This document shows, one piece after another, positions 1 to 12,600 of a stretch of DNA of 42,626 nucleotides. The stretch's first letter is position 1. Every line of letters starts with the position of its first letter. Source of the DNA: Phoronis australis (Eukaryota > Phoronida > Phoronidae); contig NMRA01000681.1 in assembly GCA_002633005.1 (NCBI GenBank), positions 126,001-168,626 of the forward strand, read 5' to 3'. Under the pieces are notes generated by a model. That model was not told where the DNA came from and searched no databases. It saw only the letters and a list, made by a program, of their open reading frames with translations. The position numbers and the translations under genes were made by a program.

Positions 1-1125
1 TTATAGCCACTTTAAAATTTCATGGACAAATTTTTTGTCACCGATTTTCTGTCCGCAATGCTGAATTGTTTATTCAATTTCTCTAAAATACTGATCATAA
101 TCATAATTTATTTTCACAAACTCACAGCACCTAATTAAAAGAGCAACATTCATTTTTTGAATTTACTAACAGTGTAGAAGTTTTGATGTGAATTTGAAAA
201 TCAAAACTGACAGTTTTTTTTTTCGATTAAGTCCATGCTCTTTTTGATCAAAAGTTCTTTAGCAAAGCCAAAGAATTTATTGGGATTTGTGTAGCCCTGG
301 ATTTTAGATTTACTGGACAATTTAAGGTGCAAAAATGCAAAAGTTACCATGTTCTGACTCTTCTATCAAGATTCACTGAGCTGTAATTTCATTCACCAAT
401 CTAATGTTTGAGAACAAAAATATGGTCCACCACAGGAAAAAGGACTGGATTAAATGACAGAAGAGAGAGTGTTTTTAGATGGTTAGGTCTACCATGCCTA
501 AAAGTTAAGGTTACTGTTATGGATAGGAATTATTTTGTAACAGCATATAATTCTGTCCATTTATCACCAACAGAGGTCACTCTGATGGAAACGGCTATTC
601 TTGTGTCAGCACGAGATAAATCTGTCAACTGATCAGGTAACCTGGCTCTTGATTAATGAAACAAGGCAATATTAGGACAATCTAATTGAATGGAAAATAA
701 GATTATGATTAACTGAAGATGTCGAGAAATTCATCAGTATAATGTTCCATGTATACTAACTTTAAGGCATGGTAGACCTAACCATCTACAAACCCTCTCT
801 TAGTCTCCTTCCCGTACTATCAGTGTAAAAAAACAACAAACGTCCAAACCAAGATTTTGCTGGTTCCCTGCAGGTCCGCTAGGGCCGGGGGAAAGGGGAC
901 ACACATTTAATTTTCCTAGTGAAAATTTTTACACCGGCATGTCTGATTGGCTGGTCGAATTGTCAACAGGTAGCGCGTTATACGTAAACATAGTGGCATG
1001 ACTGATGGAGGAAGTGTAAAGGTGCTTAATTAGGATATGGTCAAGAAATGTGATTCAGAAAATTGTGGTTGCACCTTCTCGGTGTGATTCCCCCTAGGGG
1101 CCACGAAACGAATCAGCAAGCTTTC
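1..1125 (+). other. Non-coding stretch with an inverted repeat
   Basis: No supported gene. AGATGGTTAGGTCTACCATG at about 478-497 recurs inverted at about 770-789 with about 50-base arms (462-512 and 757-808). This suggests a small decayed foldback element. Confidence 0.55.
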
Positions 1126-1131
1126 TTTGTT

Positions 1132-1494
1132 CTGGGCTTGGAATGACCAATGACAAAAAACGCGGAAACTTTTACGGCCCAAATCATGCCCGATAACTAG
1201 CCTTGAAATGGTCAATGTGAACCTTTCCTCGACAAAAATCGGGAGGACTAAAAAAAAAAGAAAAACTGTCCCAGATGCCCCGGCAATGTTGACAATTTAC
1301 GTTCCTCCGAAACATAAAGAGCAACTTCCGCTTTTCGAGGTGAACGTCGTCTGCAACGCCGCGGTAAGAAAGGAATTTGCCGCGGAAATTTTATATCAAA
1401 TCCCTTTTTTTTACGTGGAAATATTATAAAAAAAGCGGAAAACACATTTGAAAAAAGCGGAAATCCGCGTTTCCGCGGAAAATTCCAAGCCCTG
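1132..1494. mobile_element. hAT-like MITE with 6-bp target duplication
   Basis: Terminal inverted repeats CTGGGCTTGGAAT and ATTCCAAGCCCTG are flanked on both sides by TTTGTT (1126-1131 and 1495-1500). The interior has A-rich and CCGCGGAAA motifs and no transposase. Confidence 0.75.
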
Positions 1495-1500
1495 TTTGTT

Positions 1501-2000
1501 GTAAAGCTAACCAATAACTGCTGAGGTTACATCAACCAGTGATAAAACACGTATGCTGCTGAATGATACTTGTGGGTCCCTTTTCCACAGCAGACACCCA
1601 GGAAACCAGTTTGATAACGGGAGTATTTGTTCAAGGTGGAAGGAATTAAACACATCGACTGCCTCCTAAGGTGTCCCTCTAGGCACAAAAGGTATTTATA
1701 ACAATGTGACTTTGATGTTTTAGTTGGTGTGAGGTATAATTCACTGAAAAACTTCCTGCATATGAAACTCCATAGGAGCTACATCGTTTCTTGTCAGCTA
1801 GAGACGGTGGTCACTGCATGTCTACACCACTGGATGGTTCGAGACCTGTCAAGAGTAGAAAAGGACAATGTGTATGCTTCGTAATTTTTTCAATAAACAC
1901 AAAGACGGATTCAAAAAATACCAATATCAAGCGGCTACGATTTTGGAGTCTGATTGTAAATGGCACTGCCTATAATTTTACCATGCGAACCACATCTCAC
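1501..2000 (+). other. Non-coding stretch downstream of the MADF exon
   Basis: Would be intron of the minus-strand MADF gene if that gene is intact. No exon recognised. Confidence 0.5.
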
Positions 2001-2127
2001 CACTAGTTCCAAGCTTTGAAGCAATTTCTAACCAAATTTCTTCCTTCGACCTGTCCGATTCGGCAGTTCTGTCGTACAAACATCGCCACTTCTTCACTTC
2101 ATCAATCACCTCCTCAGTAAAGTTCAT
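2001..2127 (-). CDS. First exon of a MADF/Myb-SANT-like DNA-binding gene (partial)
   Basis: On the minus strand an ATG (2127-2125) opens MNFTEEVIDEVKKWRCLYDR, followed by a segment ending EEIWLEIASKLGTSG. This is the N-terminal half of a MADF domain: an I/V-x2-V start, the LYD, and the IW..IA..LG helix. A donor G|GTGAGA lies where the domain is cut (phase 1). Reading on past it meets a stop at 1980-1978. I could not find the next exon, which should encode a K-W-x2-L-R type helix, between 1 and 1977, so the gene is incomplete here or broken. MADF proteins are transcription factors or partners of Harbinger transposases. The sequence just upstream (2128-2290) is GC-rich and could be its promoter and 5' UTR. 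Confidence 0.6.
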
Positions 2128-2769
2128 CCTATCTCAAGACGACCACAAAGACACAGAGAAAACAAGTAAAAATGGATAGGCCCTAACGAAAACCGGACAT
2201 GACCACCTGAACAACACTACACACATGTAACCGCGAGACTTCGCCGAGATAGCGACGCGACGCAGAGCGATGTCAGTCGTCTGCGGAAGTTGATAATGAT
2301 GGTCAGGATTATTTTATGGGATTCTAAAAATTCCACAATTGAGTGCCAATTGGAAACTAAAGACCGTTAACATGCAAATTTTGATTTTGAAACCTTGTTA
2401 TTATTACAAAAATTTCATAGAAATTAACTTGTATGATATCTCGAGTCAACTCTGGTGTAAATATTGCTGAAATGGCCTCTCCCGATACAGTCTCCCTATA
2501 ATATCTAATCCACCCGGTCTGTCGGCAAAACCCAGCATGCTCGCCGGCGTGTCGCCCGAATACACTGTTCTTCACTCATGCTCAAGATCGACATGTTATG
2601 TGAAGGTTAAGATTTTCGGTAAGACCTTTTTAAAATTATCAACAATTAAGACCATGAAAAACTGTAGACTTAATTGACATCTCACTAAAAGTTTATATTT
2701 TCTGAAAGTAGGAAAGCTTCATTTGTACCGGTATTGGAATTTAATTTTTGTCTTTTTGCGAAACTGCCA

Positions 2770-3194
2770 TTACATGGGCGGCGCACCATCGGGGGCTGGG
2801 GGGCTATAGCCCCCTACAGCAGTGCTGCGCCACCCATGGTCGACTGATAGGCGCTGCACCACACCACGGGGGGCCGGGGGCTGTAGCCCTCCTCCCACTT
2901 TTTTCAGTGCTGCGCTGCCCGTGAATGTCTTTTTGATGAAAGTTCATAGCTCCCCCCCCCCCCCCCTTGGCTGGTGCAAGCAAAATCAAAGAGCAACAGC
3001 GGAGGGAGGGGGGGTTTAGGAGGAATCAAGTGTTGCCGAGTTTTTTTTTGGTCCTCTGATAGATTTNNNNNNNNNNNNNNNNNNNNNNNNNNNNNNNNNN
3101 NNNNNNNNNNNNNNNNNNNNNNNNNNNNNNNNNNNNNNNNNNNNNNNNNNNNNNNNNNNCCCCCCCCCCTTATGGCATCCTAGATCCGCCACTG
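2770..3194. repeat. GC-rich repeat interrupted by a gap
   Basis: G- and C-rich imperfect repeats (GGGGGCTGGGGGGCTATAGC and GGGGGCCGGGGGCTGTAGCC), poly-C runs and a 93-base N run (3067-3159). The right end TAGATCCGCCACTG at 3181-3194 matches the termini of the local MITE families. The left terminus is unclear. Confidence 0.5.
3067..3159. other. Assembly gap (93 N)
   Basis: Run of N beside poly-C, the likely reason for the break. Confidence 0.99.
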
Positions 3195-4106
3195 TGCCAA
3201 GTGTGCGTTTATGGTTCGGTCATGCGTAGTGCGCTCTCTCATGGAACCCTATTATGCGTATTACTACGCAGAATGAAAGGAACACTGATAGCAAAACAAC
3301 TGTATCAATAACTGAGGACCAATTTTTTATCTAAATGTTCAAGATTAAATCTCAAAGTGGCTAATTTCTGTTCGTCTGTTGTGCAAATTTTTGACGTTTT
3401 TCAGGAAAATCTTAAAAGCTCTATTATTGATATCTCTCATGTAAAAGGAGCTAACAATTCCTAATTAATAGTGTTTTGGAAAACTTCAAAACAATTAAAC
3501 ACTATATCTGAACGTTTTACGATATAGGCTGAAGCTGAACATTGGCCGGAGATATAACGTTTCGAAGAAAGCGTTAAAATTTGGACAGTTAGGATCCTAC
3601 ATAACTTTACTTCGAATGAAGATTTGGGATTAGTAAAGAATCAAGGCCACGTATATTGTTACTATCTAGCAGAGTTTTAGTGATTTCTTGGTGGTTCCGT
3701 CGTCAGAGATCCGCTCACTGTCGTCTACCTAGGGGAGCTGGAGCTGGAAAATTAAAATATCCACTCATTTATACCACTGCTGTGTCCCATTTTATTTTGG
3801 CAGCAAAAGGTTTTCTGTCAAAACCACCATCTTTAGGGGTTCAATAGGGATTCTTGGACAGCTTAATTTTGAAAACACCGCCTTGATGCTCTCAAAAAGG
3901 AGTTCATTTTTGAAGCAAAAGATTGAAAATAGCATATTAGATAAAAATGCTTTAGGATATCAGTCACATCGCGGATTTGAGTCTTCAATGGAACCATGGC
4001 GGAGCTGTCGCTGGCAATAAATATATACTGGTACAGACACCGTGACAGGCTTGGTCATTTCCAAATGTCTAGCTAGTGACAACAGGAAGCCCAGCGTTTG
4101 GTAATG
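3195..4106 (+). other. Non-coding stretch
   Basis: AT-rich; no supported gene, RNA or repeat terminus. Confidence 0.6.
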
Positions 4107-4267
4107 CAGTGGCGGATTTAGAGGGAGACCACTAAGGGGGCCATGGCTCCCCTAAAACTCTCCGAGATTCCATTTGCCAGTTCGGGGTGCGAATGTCTGA
4201 CGGGCAAAATCCTGGCTAATACTCTGCTCTGGGCACCCCATACTAAAAATCCTGGATCCGCCCCCTG
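4107..4267 (+). mobile_element. MITE of the CAGTGGCGGATTTAG family
   Basis: 161 bp with ends CAGTGGCGGATTTAGAGGG and CCTGGATCCGCCCCCTG, flanked on both sides by TAATG (5-bp target duplication). Its interior matches the element at 33400-33622 in the opposite orientation. hAT-like termini; non-autonomous. Confidence 0.82.
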
Positions 4268-6478
4268 TAATGAATTCACAAAAACAACGCGATTTGTTGC
4301 TTTTGTAGCTCAAACTAACAACTCCAAAACGTCTACCCATCCAACAGCATGCCAAATGCCAAAATTACGTTCTTCGGCCGTGAAAACATGCAATACTTTT
4401 CTTAAAGGGATACACCCTCTCGTAAGGGTGGTCGTGAATGAAGTCACCATTCTTCAAGTCGCTCCGTCCCGGACCTTTCCAGTTGGAGTATACTCGGGCG
4501 TCTACGACTTGGCCATGAGCAAGTTTCATGCGCTGGAGAGAAGTGAGTTGGCACAAGTCTTCGCGTGTTGTCGAAGTACCGGTACTTTATGTATTGCGTG
4601 ATCCCAAGGGACTGAGTACTCCAAAGACGAGGTATACGGGGCATGCAGATCAGAAGGGTGACAAAATTCTCGACTGAGAAGCCTATCTTCCAACGAAACT
4701 GGGTCTATCGTTTCTCATGTAGTTGCCTCAGTCAAAGTGTTAGAGACAAGGTCATTGATGAGTAAAACCGCACTCATTACTTCCCCTCTCATGGCTAAGA
4801 GACGCCATCTAACAATGCCAATGTTGCCCCATTTATTTTAGTTTCGAACGGTTTCGCATTGGCTTGTAGCTTAGATATTTCTACAGGTGTGTCCCGAAAT
4901 TCGGGTCCAGTCATCATAAGCAGGTTTTTCACAACCGGTGTATTTGTGAAGAAACACATTGCGTGATGTCTGAAGTCAGATACTCGTCATTCGAGACTCC
5001 AATCTAATCGACTGATATATGTATAACTATACAAACAAGTATACAACGGAAAACCAAAGCTTCGACAGCGCGCCACGTCCGGAGTAAGGGGGTGTGAGAA
5101 CACTCATGTAATTGAAGGGTGTGGCGAATATTGTTTGCAACTTTGAAAGGAACAGGGGCCGGGCAATTGGGAGCGGTTGCAAAAAAATTATGACGACCCA
5201 TGATGGGGGCGGGCGCCGAAAACTGGGGTTTACGCCATGAACCGTTCGTGTTTAGTTAGCTCAACAGGGCGAAATGCAGTTCCGGAAATCTCTCAGTGAT
5301 CAATGATTCTGTCATTTTTTGTGCGGTTCCCCCGAGATGTCCTCCGTCGTCATGGGCTAGGGCCGACTGGACTGACACGAATGAGCTATATTTTAACCGG
5401 TGATAGGACGGAGTTCCTGGCGACTATTTACATATACAAGCGACATTGCGAGCAACATTCGATTTTCCACATTTACACCTATTCTCAAATTCGAGTTCTC
5501 AACACACAGCTCACATCGTGTCTCAGTCTACTCGCCAAACGAGTGAGAAAATGTGACCTAACTCTAAAGTTTTGAAAGAAGGGTTTTCTTAAATACAGTA
5601 CCTTTGCGGTTACAGGGATAAGAATTTTGTCAGTCAACTTAGTTACTGCCGAGCTGTCAGGAAAAAATAATTTACAGAGTCAAAAGACTTTCAAAAACTG
5701 TTTAAGACGGTATGCGTAAAACCATACGATCTGACAACGAACATGATTATGTAGGACAAAAAGTCAATTATGTAGGAATATTTAGCATGACGTTATTTTG
5801 ACGTCATGACATTTTGGACCAAGTGTGAGGGCATCTGCTGCCATGACACATCATCCTTAAACAGGCCGAATAGATATACATAGTCGATGTCACATGAATG
5901 CGTTATTTTTTAGGAATTTCTTTTCTTTAATAAAACACAAAATTATGGACTAGTTATGCATTTCGCTACATGTTCAGTGACATATTTGGACTAAAAAAAA
6001 TCTAATGTGTTCTAAAAATTAGCTGAGAACAAGTCCAAAAACGCGCGCATGATTTTTTGAATTATGAAGGATCGAAGGATAATTGTTCTTGAATAAACCT
6101 AGTAAGCGGGTTCATTTTTTTGCTAATCGCTTAGTAAAATTTCAGACATTTTGGTCGTGACATGGTTTGGTCTTCCTTAGCCAGAAGTGCCTGGTACCAG
6201 GAAATCATCCTGCTCGTGGTACGCACCTGAACTGAGAGGGATAATCTACTTTCAGACACTGTGGTCTTCGATGGTCATAACACTGAGCGGGTTTTGTAGG
6301 CCTACTTTACACGCAACTGACAGCCCACTAAGCTCTTTTGTCCTGTACAACAACGCCATCTAGGTCAACCTAGTTTTGTGACCTCTTTGTTCACCTTTGC
6401 GTGCGATAAAAAACGTAGGCGTGTTTTGCGTACGTGTGGAATAGCCTGGCTTAGGACGGAGGTGTTCAACATACCAAA
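4268..6478 (+). other. Region upstream of Usp gene 1
   Basis: No supported gene. Open frames at 4365-4556 (minus) and 5303-5575 (plus) have no recognisable domain or splice context. The promoter of gene 1 should lie near the right end, but I see no clear TATA box. Confidence 0.55.
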
Positions 6479-6617
6479 ATGTCAGACCAAAATGTTAGCG
6501 GGCAAGATCAAAATGTGCACGACGAACACCATGTTACGCACGATGAACAACCCGAGTTTACTCACAACATTTTAATAGCTGTTGATGCATCTGATTATTC
6601 TGTTTTCGCCTTCAACT
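6479..6617 (+). CDS. Usp gene 1 exon 1
   Basis: 46 codons plus one base, from ATG to the donor GTAAGT at 6618. It encodes the acidic and His-rich N-terminal tail and strand 1 with the AVDAS motif. The split codon completes as Trp with exon 2, as in genes 2 and 3. Confidence 0.9.
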
Positions 6618-9600
6618 GTAAGTATCATGCATGAGCAGATGAACGATGGCTACACTGCCATGCCGATAATCTCGGACTCGCTAACACACGAATTGATTAC
6701 ACAGTCGCGGATAAACGTAGGTTATGCTACTTGTTTAACTTATACGCACATTTTTGTAAGACGAATACCTTGCTCATTTAGGCGGCTTAGGTCATTACAA
6801 AGTGAAAGTTTAACGGTGCAGTGTAGGACATTGGTGTCACTGTGCTGCGAAATCTAAAGTAGGCCCTGCGGGATTACGTAACTCATATTTCTCGACAGGC
6901 CCTAATGATTCCACCGTGAACAAAGTCGTAGGCAGCTTACGGTCCCTACTATAGTTTTTCATTCAATGTAGTCAGGCCATGGGGGGCAGGTGGTGCATTG
7001 CTACATGACAGCTTGGAATCCTTGAAGTGCTTAATCTTACAACTCGACTTGGAATTAGGCCTACATGAGGAAACTTGGCAAGTTCACTAAAATAATCCCA
7101 TTCACGTTGATAAAAGTTTTCTCTGCACTGAAATCAAAATAATGTAAATTTTATCCAATTTTTCAAGTATTGGCAAAACATGATTCTGTGACACAAGTTA
7201 CGATAAAGTAGAAAATAGGGGACCGTGATGAAAATAATTACAGAAACTCTTTACACTGAACAAAAAAGTTCACCTGGTTGCCAAATTGAGTATTCAGTTC
7301 CAAGCTCACGCGATCTTGAATTTAAGCAGGATTCCAATTTCATGCCATTATGGTGTTTTCCCGTTGTTCCCAACTTGTTCGTTTCTATAGCCCAACAACA
7401 AGTTGGAAAGTTTACACCTGTAGCCAATATCTTACACGACTGATTAACTCCATACTGGCATTCATGGTTGGAGGGCCAGCTCTCTTTTGTTCGATAATTG
7501 CTCTGATCTTCAAAAAGATCCTATCTAGCCTGACTGGGCTGTGCTGTTAAAAATAAACGTTAAGTTATAAAATATTTGAACATAAGCCAATAGCATTTCT
7601 GAAATCCTCGTCTAATGGTGATCATGTTTAGTTTTTGAATCGCCAAAATCACCCAACTGCAACCGAAGTTACGATAATCTATTCTTTCTGAATGTACCAA
7701 TTCACTCTGGGTTTCACGGTGTTCACATGTGGTCTGTAATAATCCTGGTAGATAATCGGCCTGCCTGTTGTCATAAAAGACAAAAGACTTTGCTTGGTAG
7801 TTAACAAAGAAGCTAGATGTTATCACACGCTCAGAACCCCCTTCATCTGGTAAAGTCACTGAACGGGAAAACGCTGTCATGCACAGCAGTGCAACTGCCT
7901 ACCCTATGACATGTGATCTTAATGTATTGGCAGCACTTAATATGCACTCACTGAACATCTCACATGAATACCATATACCGGTAAGAATGTACTTAGTGAG
8001 TGGATTTCTTTTGAAGGGTCATTTTTGACTGATTTTGACAAATCTTAGTTTCCAACACTTTAAGGAGGACGTTGTCATGGCAAATCGCTAATGTTCGCCC
8101 TGAGACAGGCTAGATCTTATCTTGCTTAGGTGCAAAGATTTATATTGAATATATACAGTGGCATGGATCAGGATCGTGGCCAGCAACATTATGATCTGGG
8201 TAACATTGGTGGCACTTGGTGTTCTTTTATTAGACCTACAGTAGAGTTCTAGATGTCCCCAAGATGGAATACACTGGCCAGTTGCATTTTACATGCAGAC
8301 TGCATGGGTTTGTAATTACCTCGGGCTTATTTTGTGGAGGAGACTATATATAGTTCACCTAAGAACTTATTGTGTGCTTGTCTTAATGTTGAGTTGTGTG
8401 TGCCATGAGTTTGCTGACCAGTGGGAATTCATGGCATATAATTTGTAAATCAACATTTGTTAAGCCTTTTTAATGAGGCTTCCCTTGTTACAAGATATTA
8501 TAATGAATTGCATCCTTTGCACATCACTGAGCCCTCCATTAGTTCGCTCCAATTAGTATTAGGATGGTCATTTGTTCAGCTAGAGGACAGTACAGATAGA
8601 AATAACGCCAGTTCTTCCTTGTTGATTGGAGGAGTAGATCATCTCACTGCTACTATGAACACTCAATGGTCCACCACAGTCAGTGACCCAAAGCTGTTAC
8701 ATTATAGAGAGAAAATCTTCCCTTTGAACACCTTGTACTTCAGCAATTAGTTTGTACAATTCCTAGTTGTCTTCAAGAGGTCTGTCTACTCAGGGAAGCT
8801 GGTCTAAGGTGCTAATGTGTGGAGTATAGCATGTTACCCCATTACCAATGGCTTCCTGGCTAAAGTAGATTGATATATGATGGATTAAACTCTTTGTCCT
8901 CTAAAATTGAATTCAGTCCAGTAAAAGTAGTATCTGTCCAAATATATGATTATTTGAAACTTTTTTTGATCTAGCTCAAGATGTTTACTGTTTTTCAATG
9001 CTAATCTTTCTTTAGTGATAAAAATTGACTTTTCTTGGTCAACTCTTGAGTCTTCTTGATAACTCTCTGGAGCTTGTCATACTGGGACATATGGCAACCA
9101 TACAGTTCAGATTTGTTTATTCAGCAACAGGTGTCCACAGCAGGGCTTAATGGCCTGGCTCCAACCCAGGTTAAGTAAAGAATTGAAGTTAAGGGTCAAA
9201 ATGTGAGGTCAAATCTAAATGCCAAGAGTTGTCACTAAATTATTTGTGAACCAAGAAAATGTAAAATCATGCCACCCTGAAAACAACTTCAGTGACCAAA
9301 TGATGAAATGTAATTTTTGTAATGTAAAAGTTAATTCAAACACTGCAGTTTTTTCATAAATATAACAATTTGACCTGTGGCATCTTCAAGTTCCGATTCT
9401 GATTAAGATCTCAAAAATCCCGCTCTGTAGCCAACCCTCTGCTCTGAATCAATACTTTAGTTTTTAGTCATAACTTGACTCTGTAGTAAGATTGTCTGAA
9501 TCAATATGAATGAATATAAACTGTTTGGTTGTAGTCCATAACATGTAGTAATGCAGGCACTGATTTCTCAATCTTTCAGATGTAAACATCTTGGTTACAA

Positions 9601-12600
9601 GTAATTTGGATGTTCCCACCTTTTGAATAATAAGACTGGGTCTTATTCTTCCTTTCAAACTTGATAACAACTTTTGGTTGTTTTCTAGTACTTTTCTTTG
9701 CTATTAAAGATTTCTGGGTAGAATTAAATTCGTAAGTATTGTAATTCCACAATTAATAACGAATGCACACAAGCTATTGTAATTTTATTTCTATTTTCAA
9801 GTGCCTATGAGCTACTCTGGCTACTGATAATAGAAACCTCACAAAGCATGCGATGTACCATATTAATGAGGAAGAATTTTTTGTTGTTAATTTTGAGCAA
9901 TATAAAGGGGCATTTCTTAGTTGTTTAGATGGCATTGTTTAATTCATCATTTAAGGGTTTTGGAATTTAGAACATTAACCCACTTATCTAGTTATCATAG
10001 CTTCTAACACCAGTACTTAAACTTTGCTCTTATTCTTCAGATGTTTGGCAGTTGTAAAACTGACTAATCAGTAATCAATGCCTTCCTGAATTGTTCGTTT
10101 ACTACCCTACAGTTTTACATCGAACCAGACGATTTTAATACTTTCACTTTTGATATCTCATGTTTGTACCCCGCTGATTGTTTCTTGTATTTCTGGATGG
10201 ACTTTCTATGTGTGTGTTGTACTTACATCGTGCTGTCTACATCATGAAGATATGGTATCGATTTTTGTTTCAGTGATTATGCATATGTATATTTCACTTA
10301 AAGTTACACCTACCTACTTAATTCACATATTTTAAACTCAGTTTCCTGATGTTTATTTTACCTGTACTATACCTGATGGTTATAAGATTGTCTGAAAACT
10401 TATTGCAGTTTATCAAAAAGTAAAATTATTTGTCACGATAATATATCAATTGGTACTCAGGTATTCTCCTCTGTTTCAGGGTATGTGGAGAACGTTCACT
10501 CTGCCCATAACAGGGTAGTGCTGATAAATGTCGTGGAGCCTCCTAGCATGCATGGGGCTACTGGATTTGGAGGTACGGAATACAGTTATCTGGCCCCTCT
10601 GTCAAGAAGTGGGTTTATTGATGCCGCGAGGGCTATCACAGTTGCTGAGGGTATAACTGCTGCCTGTGATTGCTAGTACTGCATCCTGCATGCACGCTGA
10701 CATTATGGGCAAAATAATATCTTCCCACCTTGTAACTGCCTAAAACCGGTTGGAAAAACATGTCAGAAGCCCCGAGTCACTTTGTAGGTCCTCTAATTTT
10801 TTACAACTAAAAATGGAAAAGTAAGAACTAGATATGGTTATATTAATGCTAACTTCTCCTTTTAAAAGACAGCCCACATGGGCCTTTTATTTTTCGGTGT
10901 ACTGAGTGTTTGGTTTGATGATAGTTATTTGGGAATAGGTATATACATGATCACTTCGTCAATCAAATTTCACTGCATTCTTTGGGGGTATTAAGCTAAG
11001 GCTGTTGGGTGTTGGTGTACATTAGTCAAGCCACCATATTGTGTTTCTTTGACAGGTTAATACTGTTAGAGCATATTAATAAAGGAAAAGCAGGTGCAAG
11101 GTTATTTCTGTTTTCTTCTGTTGTAGTTAACATATTTTTGCTGTTCAAACAATGAGCAATTTAGTTTTTATTATCCAAAATATCTAAAATGGTTGTTGAA
11201 GAATGTTGCCACCAACAGGCAACATTCTTTTACAACTACAGACAACCATTTCAGTTCCCTAAAAAAGAAGCCTGACACCCTAACCGGTGGAGATTGGGCC
11301 GAAACTTGACCAGTTTGCATACCTCGGAATCTGCTGGCATTGATCAAAGGCACCATTCTGTTGTAGTTAATTACATTGCCTCGAGCTGCTGATGGTATTG
11401 TTCTCTACTAATCAGACCCATCATAAAAACTGAGCATTGATTTTTGTTTTGAAAGTTTGAAGTATATTTGAATAGTTCGTGAAAAGTACACGTGATTAGG
11501 TTTTTGAATTTTGAAAATTGGACAATTACTTTTACAACCTAAGACCTTTGTTTAATGTTGCCGTAAAATATGTTCCTCATTAATTTTGCTGGGTGTGCAA
11601 CATAATTGGGCCAATTACCCAACCAAAAAAGTTGGATTTTGAGGTATGTCAAGTGTCGTTGTACATGGTGTAGATTGAAAAGGCGTCCCAAATTTGAGAA
11701 ATATAATCAACGTCAAAAACACCTCTGTCTCAAGCTCCAGTATGAAGAAATCCAATTTTTGCCACATTTTTCGTGTCCCATATTCTAGACGGAGACTGCA
11801 CCAAATAGGACAATTTGTACTGTCAGTGGTGTTTTCTCAATAAAAGTGAATGCAAAACCAAGATGGAGGTCTTGTGATGGGTCGCTCATATCACTTTCAA
11901 CGGAACAGGGCTTAGTACAGAAACGTCCGTATCTCCAAGATAGACCATGGATATGTACGTTTATAGTAATCGTAACGTAAAAAACGGTTGTGCTCCCATT
12001 TAATATGGCTGGTCAGACTGTTAATTTACAGAATTGAATTAAAAGCCTATCAAATTAAAATCACATCATAACTTTGCTACCATTTTCAATTCTAACTTTG
12101 CTTGTGATCACAACTTCACACTTAAAAAGAGATTATTTTGCCTTGACTTCAGCCTCTCATTCTCGTTGGCTTGCGCATTATGCACTGAAGCACTACTCAG
12201 TTTCTCTTCTCTTCATGGCCTGCATCCTGATGTTGTGTATAAAGTACTGGCATTAATCGGTGTCTTCAGTCTTGCCAAACACTAGCACACAGTTCAAGTG
12301 GGTGTATTCTGTATTAGCGTGCACTTGAAACCAATTGAATAGGGTGCTAGTAAAACGGAAAGTAAAACAAAATGAGAATTTTTGCACAGGTTAATGCACT
12401 TGCTTGGCTTAACACCTTCCTAATTTCCTAAATTTTGCCCATGCCCAGTTGTATGCCTGCCCTTCATTTACAGTCTGTATGTTTTATTTCTTTAAGAAAA
12501 CAAATTTTTGTGATTGATTATATTCCACCATGTCCTGTCTGAAAACCTTTGCCTCACAATCAGCAAGCTGTCTGCATGTTGCTGATTTTTTTATTTAAAC

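Noticed and set aside
4143-4601. 152-residue open frame
   Set aside because: Its first part is the MITE at 4107-4267 read through, and the rest has no domain signature. The opposing minus frame at 4365-4556 looks hydrophilic and protein-like but has no recognisable family or clear splice sites.
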